A stretch of 33,808 nucleotides of DNA from Streptomyces cucumeris (lineage in GTDB: Bacteria; Actinomycetota; Actinomycetes; Streptomycetales; Streptomycetaceae), in contig NZ_JANCLX010000060.1 of NCBI RefSeq assembly GCF_024295805.1, positions 1 to 33,808 on the forward strand, given 5' to 3'. The position numbers were made by a program, and so were the translations under genes. Every line of letters begins with the position of its first letter. The stretch's first letter is position 1. Shown in pieces: positions 7,894-15,888 of this stretch. Below the pieces are notes generated by a model. That model made no database searches, had not been told where the DNA came from, and worked only from the letters and a program-made list of their open reading frames with translations.

Positions 7894-9522
7894 TCAGCCG
7901 AACGCCACGCGGGCCAGCGGCTCCACCCGGTCCCCGTCCAGCATCGCCCGGCAGCGGAACCGCTGGATCTTCCCGCTCGGGGTCTTCGGCAGACTGCCGC
8001 GCGGCAGGAACACGCACTCCGACAGCGCCACCCCCGACTTCTCCAGCGCCACCGCCGCCGCCCGGTCCGCGATCGGCCGGAAGTCCCGCGGCCTGCCCTG
8101 GGGTTCCAGCATCAGCACCAGCCGGGGCAGTTCGCCGGAGCCGCCGATGTCCACCACCGCCGCACACCCCTTGCGCACCTGCGGGAAGGAGTCCACGGCC
8201 GACTCGATCTCCGCGGCGTAGATCTTCCGGCCGCCGACGGACAGCATGTCGTCCGAGCGGCCCATCACATACAGCTCGCCGTCATGGAGGAAGCCCAGGT
8301 CACCGGTGCGCAGCCGACCGTCGGTGAACCGGTCGGCGGTGCGCTCCGGATCGCCGTAGTACCCGCGGGCCAGACTCGGCGAGCCGACCTCGATCTCGGC
8401 CACCTGGCCCGAGGACCCGGCCACCACCTCGACCCCGGGCAGCGCCACTCCGTTGGAGACCAGCCGGGTGGCCCGGGGGTGGTCGGCGGACACCTCCACC
8501 GCCTTCTGGTCCAGCAGCGCGGCACCGTCGAAGACCAGCGAGGCCGGGGCGTCGGCCCAGGGCTTGCCGGTCACCGCGAGGGTGGCCTCGGCCATGCCGT
8601 ACGCGGGCTGGAAGGCGGTGTCGGACAGTCCGAACCGGGCGAACTTCTCGGTGGCCATGGACAGGGTGTCCCAGTCGACGCGTTCGGCCCCGATCACCGC
8701 GGCGCGCAGCCGCAGTTCCCTGGGGAGCTCCGCGCGGCCCTGGGCGCGGGCGGCGAGGTACACCGCGGTACTGGTGCCCGCGGTCATCGTGGCCCGGTAC
8801 TCGGACATGTCCCGGAACCAGCTGCGGGGCGCCATCGCGAACCGCTCGGGCGTGGACAGCACGAACTGGAAGTCGTACGCCCACGCGTAGAGCAGACAGC
8901 CGAACATCCCCATGTCGTGCGAGAGCGGCAGCCAGGACACCACGGTGTCATCGGCGGGGCGGCCCCCGGTCAGCGCGAGGATGATCTGCAGCTGCTCCTC
9001 GATGGCGCGGGTGGTGAGCGCACACCCCTTGGGCGTGCTGGTGCTCCCCGAGGAGTACTGGATGAACGCGATGTCATCCGGTCCCGGCGGACTGGGCTCG
9101 ATGGTCCCGGAGCCGCGCAGCGAGGCCCAGCCGGCCACCGGCACCTGCGCGGCGAGATCCTCGGGCACCAGAGAGGTCAGCCAGTCGTCCACCAGCAGCA
9201 GCACCGGGTCCAGCCGCGCCGCCACGGCGGAGAACTGACGGCGGTACTCCTCCTGGCTCTGGCCGCGGGTGGGCAGCGGCAGTGAGGCCACCGCGCCGCC
9301 CGCGAGCCAGACGGCGAGGAGGCCGCGGACCGTTTCCGGGGTGTTGGTGAGGATGGTGGCCACCCGGGTGCCGGGCCGCACTCCGTGGGCGCGCAGCCGC
9401 GCGGCCATCCCGTGGGCGTCGGCGACCACTTCGCGCCACGGGGTGTGCTCGAAGCCCTCACCGGACCAGGCGTGCAGGGTGCCGCCCGCCGAGCCGTTGG
9501 TCAGCGCGTTCCACAGTTGCAT
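7894..9522 (-). CDS. Fatty acyl-AMP ligase / acyl-CoA synthetase-like adenylating enzyme
   Basis: A 542-residue ANL-superfamily enzyme. Seen: the P-loop-like YSSGSTSTPKGCALT (about residues 177-191), PAYGMAEATLAV, the RTGDLGFLHDGELYVMGR hinge region, and the C-terminal lysine in LPKTPSGKIQR. The spacing and the PLPLPTRGQ stretch match fatty acyl-AMP ligases, which adenylate a fatty acid and pass it to a carrier protein rather than to CoA. The partner ACP would be the one at 11410 or 5783 (inference). It lies between the desaturase and KAS III on the same strand, and the ATG at 9522 has GGGGGA upstream. A true CoA ligase cannot be ruled out without checking the FAAL-specific insertion. Confidence 0.88.
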   Translation of the reverse strand: MQLWNALTNGSAGGTLHAWSGEGFEHTPWREVVADAHGMAARLRAHGVRPGTRVATILTNTPETVRGLLAVWLAGGAVASLPLPTRGQSQEEYRRQFSAVAARLDPVLLLVDDWLTSLVPEDLAAQVPVAGWASLRGSGTIEPSPPGPDDIAFIQYSSGSTSTPKGCALTTRAIEEQLQIILALTGGRPADDTVVSWLPLSHDMGMFGCLLYAWAYDFQFVLSTPERFAMAPRSWFRDMSEYRATMTAGTSTAVYLAARAQGRAELPRELRLRAAVIGAERVDWDTLSMATEKFARFGLSDTAFQPAYGMAEATLAVTGKPWADAPASLVFDGAALLDQKAVEVSADHPRATRLVSNGVALPGVEVVAGSSGQVAEIEVGSPSLARGYYGDPERTADRFTDGRLRTGDLGFLHDGELYVMGRSDDMLSVGGRKIYAAEIESAVDSFPQVRKGCAAVVDIGGSGELPRLVLMLEPQGRPRDFRPIADRAAAVALEKSGVALSECVFLPRGSLPKTPSGKIQRFRCRAMLDGDRVEPLARVAFG

Positions 9523-9639
9523 TGGGATGTCCCCCGTCGTCTCGCTCCCCCGGCGGGTCCGGTCGCCCGGCCGCTCAGGTGGTGTTCCGGTTGTCTGGGT
9601 CCGGCGACCCGGCGGTGGCGGCCGGGCGGTGCGCCGGGG

Positions 9640-10647
9640 CTATTCGACGTCCACCACGGACGCCGTCGTGTCCCGTGAGCGGTCGGCCATGGGCGCGATC
9701 TCCTGCTGGCTCTCCAGCAGTTCCTGGCGGCCCTGCCGGCCCGCCTCCACCCGGCTGATGTTGGCCTCCCGCATGGTCAGCCGCTCGGTGTCGATACGGA
9801 TGACCTTCCAGGCCAGGCGGGTCCGCTCCAGGCTCCAGATGAGGATGGCGCTCAGGTCGAGCTCGTACCACTTCATGCCGTGCCGCGCGGAGCGGGGGAA
9901 GGCGTGGTGGTTGTTGTGCCAGGCCTCGCCGAACGACGGGATGGCGAGCCAGGCCACGTTGCGGGACTCGTCGGTGGTGCTGAACCGCCGCCGTCCGAAG
10001 TAGTGGCCGACCGAGTTCACCGCGTACGTCATGTGGTTGATCAGGAAGATGCGCACCAGTCCGCCCCACAGGATGCCGGTCAGCAGGGCCTGTACCGAAC
10101 CGCCGGTGATGGCGTACGCCATCACTCCGGGCAGCAGCACCCCGGCCAGCACCACCAGCACCAGGTTCTCGCTGAGCCAGCGCAGGGGCTTCTCCCGCAC
10201 CAGGTCCGGGCAGTAGCGGATCGGGTCGGAGGTCAGCCCGTTGCGGAACAGCCAGCCGAGGTGGGCGTGCCACAGTCCGGCCATCATCCCCCGGAAACCG
10301 GGCTCGAAGTCCAGGTGCGGGCTGTGCGGGTCGCCGGCCTTGTCCGCGACCCGGTGGTGGCGCCGGTGGTGGGCGGCCCAGATGATCGGCGGCCCCTGTC
10401 CGGCCATGGCTCCGGCGGTGGCCAGGGCCACCCGGATGGGCCGGTACGTCTCGAAGGAACGGTGCGTCAGCATCCGGTGGTAGCCGGTGGAGATACCGAA
10501 GCCGGAGATCGCGTACATGATGACCAGGACGACCACATCGGACCAGCCGAAGACCTCCTGCCACAGGAGGACCATGGCGCCGAGGACCGCGATGAGCGGA
10601 ATCACCGACGCGCCGAGGATGAACCAGCGGTGTTCCCTACCGTCCAT
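9640..10647 (-). CDS. Membrane fatty acyl desaturase
   Basis: The 335-residue integral membrane protein has the three histidine boxes of di-iron fatty acid desaturases: HRMLTH (57-62), HRRHH (94-98) and HNNHH (244-248). Hydrophobic segments at about 8-50, 75-92 and 160-205 form the membrane core. The family resembles acyl-CoA/acyl-ACP delta-9-type desaturases, which also include the JamB-type enzymes that form terminal alkenes or alkynes on ACP-bound chains. The neighbouring acyl-AMP ligase and ACP reproduce that gene trio, so the substrate may be an ACP-bound acyl chain (inference). The ATG at 10647 has GGGAG upstream, and the gene lies 22 bp after a small ORF. Electrons must come from elsewhere, since no ferredoxin is nearby. 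Confidence 0.93.
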   Translation of the reverse strand: MDGREHRWFILGASVIPLIAVLGAMVLLWQEVFGWSDVVVLVIMYAISGFGISTGYHRMLTHRSFETYRPIRVALATAGAMAGQGPPIIWAAHHRRHHRVADKAGDPHSPHLDFEPGFRGMMAGLWHAHLGWLFRNGLTSDPIRYCPDLVREKPLRWLSENLVLVVLAGVLLPGVMAYAITGGSVQALLTGILWGGLVRIFLINHMTYAVNSVGHYFGRRRFSTTDESRNVAWLAIPSFGEAWHNNHHAFPRSARHGMKWYELDLSAILIWSLERTRLAWKVIRIDTERLTMREANISRVEAGRQGRQELLESQQEIAPMADRSRDTTASVVDVE

Positions 10648-10669
10648 GGTGCCTGACTCCCATTCTGGA

Positions 10670-10906
10670 TCACTCTTTCCGGATCACGCGCCATGCGGCA
10701 CGCGCGGGATCACCTGTGTGCTCCGGGCTCGTGGTGGCGGGACGGGGCGGCGCGGCCCGTGCGGCCGGCGTCGGCAGCTTCATGCCAGGGGCGAGCGGAA
10801 TTACCTCGTCCCATTCCTTGGTGCCGTCGTCAGCCGCGCCGTCGGTGGATAAGCCGGAGACAGGCGGGGCAGGAGCGTCCTCGCACTTCTCCAGTTGATC
10901 AGGCAT
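10670..10906 (-). CDS. Small 78-residue unrecognised protein with a TTA codon
   Basis: An ORF starting ATG at 10906 with GAGGGTGA upstream and ending 22 bp before the desaturase. The N-terminal half is acidic (MPDQLEKCEDAP, then GTKEWDEVIPLAPGMKL) and the C-terminal half is rich in Pro and Ala, ending RVIRKE. It has no family resemblance, signal peptide or membrane segment that I can see. Codon 19 is TTA (10850-10852), the rare bldA-dependent leucine codon, so the first gene of the leftward operon could be a translational gate for what follows. Its short length makes a non-coding leader an alternative. Confidence 0.5.
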   Translation of the reverse strand: MPDQLEKCEDAPAPPVSGLSTDGAADDGTKEWDEVIPLAPGMKLPTPAARAAPPRPATTSPEHTGDPARAAWRVIRKE

Positions 10907-11409
10907 GTCACCCTCTGATCGCACATCGACTCGGCCATCGACTCGGCCATCGGCCCGGGGCGTCGGCCAAGGGCTCGAGCGGTGATGGTCCACACGCCAT
11001 TTTTTGATACCGCGGGGAAGAAGTTCAACCCCCCACCCGGTGGCAGGACGTTGCCAATATCGCGGAAGTCCCCAGTGGCAGGACGTTGCCAATTCATGTG
11101 AAACAAGTGGCCACATGCGCCTCAGCCGTTGTGACGTGGGTGATGCTGATCAGGTAGCACGGTCGAGTGCTCTCTCATGGTCCGAAACTCTACGGCACGG
11201 TGGGGGAGCTCAAGGGGACACTGGCAATGGCCTCGCCGGTCGTGCAAGATGGGACATCCGAGTTCGTGGGGACAGCTCGGGTGCGTTCTAACGGTTCATC
11301 GCGAGTGCTGGGCGTGGTCCCGCACGGTCGTGCCGTGATTCCTCCCCCATGAGTATCGAGTTCCGGCCGGTTTGCGGTCGTGTGAACCATTCCAGGAGAG
11401 GTGAAGTCC
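10907..11409. other. Divergent intergenic region between the two acyl-tailoring groups
   Basis: About 500 bp without a convincing gene, between the leftward desaturase group and the rightward ACP group. It holds the paired 19-bp repeat at 11040-11093, a short repeat 'TCGACTCGGCCA' at 10927-10949, and a run of six T at 11000 near the leftward start. Promoters for both directions should lie here, but I see no unambiguous -35/-10 pair. A short open frame at 11227-11352 is weakly supported. Confidence 0.6.
11040..11093. promoter_or_regulatory. Two 19-bp direct repeats, each with an inverted core: putative operator
   Basis: GTGGCAGGACGTTGCCAAT occurs exactly twice, at 11040-11058 and 11075-11093, 35 bp apart. 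Each copy contains the inverted repeat TGGCA-N6-TGCCA. Exact 19-bp repeats with internal dyad symmetry between divergent operons look like a pair of dimer-binding operators for one regulator. The regulator is not in the window. Confidence 0.6.
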
Positions 11410-11655
11410 GTGATTACCGTCGAGGACGTCTGCGGTCTCATAGCCAAGAAGCTGGGCAGCAAGGCGGATTCGTTCACGCTCAACGCCGATACCGCCTTCG
11501 ACGAAGTGGGTCTGTCCAGCCTTCAGATCGCCGACATCGTCTACACCATCGAGGACGACGCGGGCATCGAATTCGACCCGAGCCAGGCCGCGAGTGTGAA
11601 GACCGTCGGTGATCTGGTGAAACTGGCCGAGGCCACCAAGGCGAGCGCCGAGTGA
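11410..11655 (+). CDS. Second discrete acyl carrier protein
   Basis: An 81-residue acyl carrier protein from the GTG at 11410, with AGGTGA five bases upstream; a GTG at 11401 would add three residues but sits on the ribosome-binding site. The attachment serine is S37 in GLSSLQIADIV; the usual Asp before it is replaced by Ser, a common variant. The protein is acidic, with a TVGDLVKLAEA end typical of helix IV. Its stop overlaps the GTG of the next gene by four bases, so the two are translationally coupled. This suggests that the methyltransferase acts on a chain carried by this ACP (inference). It is the likely acceptor for the acyl-AMP ligase across the divergent promoter. Confidence 0.93.
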   Translation: MITVEDVCGLIAKKLGSKADSFTLNADTAFDEVGLSSLQIADIVYTIEDDAGIEFDPSQAASVKTVGDLVKLAEATKASAE

Positions 11656-12515
11656 CGGTCGACTACCAAGGTGCCACCGAGGAATCGATCAGGCACCACT
11701 ACGACGTCTCCAACGATTTCTACGAGCTGTGGCTGGACGAGGAGCTGACCTACACCTGCGCCCTGTGGGGCGAGGGGGACACGCTCGAGGACGCCCAGCG
11801 GCGCAAGCTGGACTACCTGATCGAAGGTGCCCGCGCGCCGGGCGCCCGCCGGGTGCTCGACGTCGGCTGCGGATGGGGCAGTCTGCTCAAGCGGCTGACC
11901 GGCACCCACGGTGTCGAGCAGGCCGTGGGGCTGACGCTGAGCAGCAGCCAGGCCGAGTACCTCGACCGGCTGGAGCTGCCCCGCACCGAGATCCGGGTGG
12001 AGAACTGGCTCGACCACGAGCCCGGGGAGCCGTACGACGCCATCATCTCGATCGGCGCCTTCGAGCACTTCGCGCGCACCGGACTGTCCCGTGCCGAGCG
12101 GGTCGAGGCCTACCGGGAATTCTTCCGGCGATGCCGGTCATGGCTCCCCCGGGGCGGTCGGCTGGCGCTCCAGACCAATATCAAGGGCAACAACACGGTC
12201 ATGGACAAGCAGACCGTCCGCGACTTGATGTTCATCATGGAGACGGTCTTTCCGGAATCTGAGATTCCTGCGCTGTCCGAGGTTCTCGAGGGCAGTGAGA
12301 AACACTTCGACGTCGTGACGTTGCGCAACGACCCGGACCACTATAGCCGCACGTGTCAGGAGTGGCTGAACCGGCTGCGCGGGAACCGTGAGAAGGCCCT
12401 GGAATGCGTGGGCGAGCTCAATGTCGCCAACTACGAGAGATATCTGGGTGCGACGGTCGAGCACTTCGCCAAGCGTCACCTGGGGCTGTCGAGAATGGTT
12501 CTCGAAGCGGTGTGA
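11652..12515 (+). CDS. Cyclopropane-fatty-acid-synthase-like methyltransferase
   Basis: A 287-residue SAM-dependent methyltransferase of the CFA/mycolic acid cyclopropane synthase family. Seen: the family N-terminal motif HHYDVSNDFYELWLD, TYTCALW, SAM motif VLDVGCGWGSLLK (about 69-81), GLTLSSSQ, and SIGAFEHF. These enzymes act on a C=C bond, giving cyclopropane or a methyl branch through a carbocation. In mycolic cyclopropane synthases, a bicarbonate base is held by Cys, Glu, His, Ile and Tyr. The Cys and Glu positions look kept, but the His and Ile positions (normally LHTI) read LQTN here, with Q174. That hints at methyl transfer without ring closure, or a non-lipid substrate (inference). 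It overlaps the ACP by GTGA and lies upstream of the flavoprotein. Confidence 0.9.
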   Translation: MTVDYQGATEESIRHHYDVSNDFYELWLDEELTYTCALWGEGDTLEDAQRRKLDYLIEGARAPGARRVLDVGCGWGSLLKRLTGTHGVEQAVGLTLSSSQAEYLDRLELPRTEIRVENWLDHEPGEPYDAIISIGAFEHFARTGLSRAERVEAYREFFRRCRSWLPRGGRLALQTNIKGNNTVMDKQTVRDLMFIMETVFPESEIPALSEVLEGSEKHFDVVTLRNDPDHYSRTCQEWLNRLRGNREKALECVGELNVANYERYLGATVEHFAKRHLGLSRMVLEAV

Positions 12516-12552
12516 CCGGAAAACACTGGTGGTTCACGTCAAGGGGCCATAA

Positions 12553-13875
12553 TTGAACACCCTGAAACATGTCGTGTACTGGCACGACACCGAGTCCGTC
12601 GTGCCCGGACCCCCGCTGCGGGAGTCGGTCGACTGCGATGTGTGCATTGTCGGTGGGGGATTCACCGGACTGTGGACGGCCTACTTCCTCAAGGAGGCCG
12701 AACCGGCGCTGGACATCCACATCATCGAAGCGAAGTATTCCGGTTACGGGGCCTCCGGACGGGCGGACGGATTCGTCACCCCGACCATCGGCAAGGACCT
12801 CCAGGCGCTGGTCAAGAAGTTCGGCGCCCAGCGGGCCCTGGAAGCCACCCAGGCGGTCGGCCGGTCCATCCTGGAAATCGGCCGCTTCACCCGCAAGAAC
12901 AAGATCGACGCGGGATACGAGGCCAATGACTACCTGATGGTCGCCACCGACCGCGGGCAGGTCAGACGGTTGCGGGAGGACCGTGAACTCGCCGAGCGCA
13001 TCGGCGGTGTCGCGCCCGACATCCTCACCGGGGAAGCGGCCCGGGACATCATCGACTCACCCGCCGTCCAGGCCGGTATGCGTGTCGGTGGCGCCCTGGT
13101 CAACCCGTTCCGGCTGGCGCGCGGTATCGCCCGGGTGGTCCGCGACAAGGGCGTGGTCATCCATGACGACACCCCTTGTCTGCGGGTCGAACCCGGGGTG
13201 CGGACCACCGTCGTCACCGCGGGCGGACGGATCACCGCCGACAAGGTGGTGCTCGCCACCAACGTCCACATGGATGCCTTCCGGCCGTTCCGCCACCGGG
13301 TCGTCCCCATCTGGACCTACGCGATGGTGAGCGAACCGCTGACGGACCGGCAGATCGAGCGGGTGCGCTGGGCCGGGCGCGAGGGCATGGTGGAGGCCAA
13401 GTCCCTGCTGACCTGCGCACGGTTCACCCAGGACAACCGCATCATGTTCGCCGGGGGACCCGCGCCGTACTACTACGGGCGCGACAAGCGGCAGCGCAAT
13501 ATGAACCGCGACGAGGTCTACCGCACCATCCGCCATGAGTTCCAGCGGTTCTTCCCGCAGTGGGACGACGTGTCCTTCACCTACGCCTACGGCGGAACCG
13601 CCGATGTCGTCCGTGACTACGCACCGCACTTCGGCCGGCTCGGCCACGGTGTGTTCTACGGCTACGGCTACTGCGGGAACGGCATCGCGGCCACCCACAC
13701 CGGCGGCAAGGTCCTGCGCGACCTGGTGCTCGGCAAGGACACCGACCACTCACGGCTGCTGCTGGTCGACAACGACCAGCGCAAACCCCCGCCCCCGTTC
13801 CCGCCCGAGCCCTTCCTCTACGCCGGAGCCCGGATGGCGCCACGGCTGATGGACTGGAAGGACGCACGGCCATGA
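12553..13875 (+). CDS. FAD-dependent oxidoreductase, DAO family
   Basis: A 440-residue flavoprotein. The N-terminal Rossmann motif VCIVGGGFTGLWTAYFL (about 30-46) binds the ADP part of FAD, followed by HIIEAKYSGYGASGRADG, the second FAD contact seen in D-amino acid and glycine/sarcosine oxidase relatives. A C-terminal YGYCGNGIAATHTGG closes the FAD site. The family oxidises amines or alpha-amino acids to imines. It starts with TTG at 12553 after AAGGGG and ends with four bases overlapping the next gene. No aminotransferase or amino acid activating enzyme is visible to supply an amine, so the substrate is open: it may be an amino group introduced by a gene outside the window. Confidence 0.88.
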   Translation: MNTLKHVVYWHDTESVVPGPPLRESVDCDVCIVGGGFTGLWTAYFLKEAEPALDIHIIEAKYSGYGASGRADGFVTPTIGKDLQALVKKFGAQRALEATQAVGRSILEIGRFTRKNKIDAGYEANDYLMVATDRGQVRRLREDRELAERIGGVAPDILTGEAARDIIDSPAVQAGMRVGGALVNPFRLARGIARVVRDKGVVIHDDTPCLRVEPGVRTTVVTAGGRITADKVVLATNVHMDAFRPFRHRVVPIWTYAMVSEPLTDRQIERVRWAGREGMVEAKSLLTCARFTQDNRIMFAGGPAPYYYGRDKRQRNMNRDEVYRTIRHEFQRFFPQWDDVSFTYAYGGTADVVRDYAPHFGRLGHGVFYGYGYCGNGIAATHTGGKVLRDLVLGKDTDHSRLLLVDNDQRKPPPPFPPEPFLYAGARMAPRLMDWKDARP

Positions 13876-14900
13876 GCACACCGCGGACCGTACTGCTCAC
13901 CGGTGCCTCCGGTGTGGTCGGCCGATCCCTGCTCCGGGAGAACACCAGTCCCACGGACGGCCGGGAGGCGGCGGGCCTGCGGATCATCGCCGCCTCCCAC
14001 AGCGCCCCGGCGCCCGAGGCCGAACGGTCGGTGCCGTGCGATGTCACGGCCGAGCGCTTCGGCCTGGACGAGGAGAGCTATGCGGCGCTGGCCGGTGAGG
14101 TGGACGTGGTCATCCACTCCGCCGGGCTGACCGAATGGGGGCTGCCCGCCGAGCGGTACCAGCCGATCAACATCGAGGGCACCCGCCGGGTCGTGGAGTT
14201 CGCCGAACGGGCCGGAGCCGTCGTCCACTTCATGAGCACGGCGTTCGTCGCCGCGCTCGCGGACACCGCCCCGCTGCCTCTCGGTGAGGGCAATGTGTGC
14301 CGTAACTACATCGAGTCCAAGCACCGGGCGGAGGAGCTGCTGCGCGCGTCCGGAGTGGCGCACACCGTGTTCCGGCCCACCAACCTGGTCGGCGACTCGG
14401 TGACCGGCTGGACCTCCCAGGGCCAGATCGTCCAGCTGATGTCCGACTGGATCGGCCGTGGCCGGGCGCCCTTCGTCCCCGCCCACGCCGGGATCCGGAT
14501 GGACTTCGTACCGCAGGACCTGCTCTCCAAGGCGGTGCTGCGGTCCATCCAACTGGGCGATGACCAGGGTGAGTTCTGGGTCACCTACGGGGCCGAGGCG
14601 ATGGATGTGGCCGCCTGCCTCCAGGTGGTCGTCAAACACGCCGCCGCCCGGGGCCGTGACCTCAGCATCCCGCCCGTCGTGGACCCCGCCTCGCTGGACC
14701 CGGCCGAGCTGGCGCGGATGGCCCCCATGACCCGCTCGTACCTCTCGGTGCTGCGCGATGTCAGCGAGGTCACCGCGTGCAGTGGTGGGGTGCTGCCCAC
14801 CTCCATGCCCGAACTCCGCGAGCGCTACGGCGTTCCGCAGGTGGCCGACACCACGGCGTACCTCCGCAGCCTGGAGTACGCCACGGCACACCTGAGCTGA
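13872..14900 (+). CDS. NAD(P)-dependent reductase resembling thioester reductase domains
   Basis: A 342-residue extended SDR. The cofactor motif TGASGVVGRSLL is at about 11-22, and the catalytic YxxxK reads YIESK. The downstream FRPTNLVGDSVTGW stretch recalls the GDSxTG signature of terminal thioester reductase (R) domains and carboxylic acid reductases, which release a carrier-bound acyl chain as an aldehyde or alcohol. That would fit an ACP-tethered pathway with no stand-alone thioesterase in this operon (inference). A plain epimerase/3-beta-HSD-type enzyme is the alternative. It overlaps the flavoprotein gene by four bases (ATGA). Confidence 0.85.
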   Translation: MSTPRTVLLTGASGVVGRSLLRENTSPTDGREAAGLRIIAASHSAPAPEAERSVPCDVTAERFGLDEESYAALAGEVDVVIHSAGLTEWGLPAERYQPINIEGTRRVVEFAERAGAVVHFMSTAFVAALADTAPLPLGEGNVCRNYIESKHRAEELLRASGVAHTVFRPTNLVGDSVTGWTSQGQIVQLMSDWIGRGRAPFVPAHAGIRMDFVPQDLLSKAVLRSIQLGDDQGEFWVTYGAEAMDVAACLQVVVKHAAARGRDLSIPPVVDPASLDPAELARMAPMTRSYLSVLRDVSEVTACSGGVLPTSMPELRERYGVPQVADTTAYLRSLEYATAHLS

Positions 14901-14932
14901 TGCCCGCGCCACACAAGGGAAGGACTTCAACG

Positions 14933-15862
14933 GTGAACGACGGCTGGAACCCACCGGACTTCAGCAAGGCGGTGGCGGTGGTCACCGGCGCCAGCCGCGG
15001 CGTGGGCCGGGGCATCGCCGCCGCGCTCGGTGCCGCGGGGGCGACCGTGTACGTCACGGGGCGCAGCGCGCGCGACGGAAACCGCACCGAGGATCTGCCC
15101 GGTACGGTGGACGAGACCGCCGAGGAGGTCACCCGGCGCGGCGGCACCGGCATCGCCGTGCGCTGCGACCACCGCGACCCGGCGGCCAACGAGGCGCTCT
15201 TCGAGCGGATCAACGCCGATCACGGGCGGCTCGACCTGCTGGTCAACAACGCCTGGGGTGGTTACGAGCGCTCCTCCGAAGTGCGCTTCGACGCGCCGTA
15301 CTGGGACCAGCCCATGTGGCGCTACGACCTCTTCGAGGGGTCGCTGCGGGCGCAGTACGACGTGACCCGCCGGCTCACCCGGCTGATGCTCCCGGAGAAG
15401 CGCGGCCTGATCGTGGGCATCAGCTTCTCCGACGGGGACATCTATCTGGGCCAGGTCGGCTACGACGTGTTCAAGTCGGCCTCGGACCGCATGTGCCGGG
15501 GGTTCGCCGCCGATCTGCGCAAGACCGATATCGCGGCCGTCTCCCTGCACCCCGGTTTCGTCCGCACCGAACGGGTGGAGGCCGCCTGGGACGCACTCGG
15601 CAGCGGTCCGGCCGCGGTGGTGCACACACCGGAGTACGTGGGCCGCGCGGTGGTCTCGCTGCTGGCGGACCCGGAGGTCAAGGAGCACACCGGACAGGTG
15701 CTGGCCACCGGTGATCTGGCCGAGCGGTACGGCTTCGACGACGTGGACGGCAAGCGGCCCCCGGCCTTCCGGCTGGAGGGGCGGATGACGCTGGCCACGC
15801 GGATGGACCGGCTGAACCGGGTGGTCAAGCAGCGGACGGAGGAGGCGCGGACGGAGCGGTAG
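14933..15862 (+). CDS. Short-chain dehydrogenase/reductase
   Basis: A 309-residue classical SDR. Seen: cofactor motif TGASRGVGRGIA, NNAWGG, catalytic serine in GISFSDGD and YDVFK (YxxxK). The sequence around the active site and the HPGFVRTERV stretch resemble the DHRS1-type branch. The GTG at 14933 is chosen because AAGGA lies upstream and the residues before it look non-coding. It is the last gene of the rightward operon, 32 bp after the thioester-reductase-like gene, and could reduce the aldehyde or ketone made by its neighbours (inference). Only 26 bp separate it from the convergent reductase gene. Confidence 0.92.
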   Translation: MNDGWNPPDFSKAVAVVTGASRGVGRGIAAALGAAGATVYVTGRSARDGNRTEDLPGTVDETAEEVTRRGGTGIAVRCDHRDPAANEALFERINADHGRLDLLVNNAWGGYERSSEVRFDAPYWDQPMWRYDLFEGSLRAQYDVTRRLTRLMLPEKRGLIVGISFSDGDIYLGQVGYDVFKSASDRMCRGFAADLRKTDIAAVSLHPGFVRTERVEAAWDALGSGPAAVVHTPEYVGRAVVSLLADPEVKEHTGQVLATGDLAERYGFDDVDGKRPPAFRLEGRMTLATRMDRLNRVVKQRTEEARTER

Positions 15863-15888
15863 CCCGGCGGCTGGGCGGTGACCGACGC

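Noticed and set aside
11227..11352. A 41-codon rightward frame in the divergent region, possible peptide
   Set aside because: There is a weak AAGGGG upstream, but the sequence has no recognisable precursor-peptide or signal features, and nothing beside it modifies peptides. Not supported enough to annotate.
7894..11655. Calling the ligase-desaturase-ACP genes a proven terminal-alkyne system
   Set aside because: The gene trio matches, but simple delta-9-type desaturation or CoA ligation cannot be excluded from the sequence, so it is kept as an inference only.
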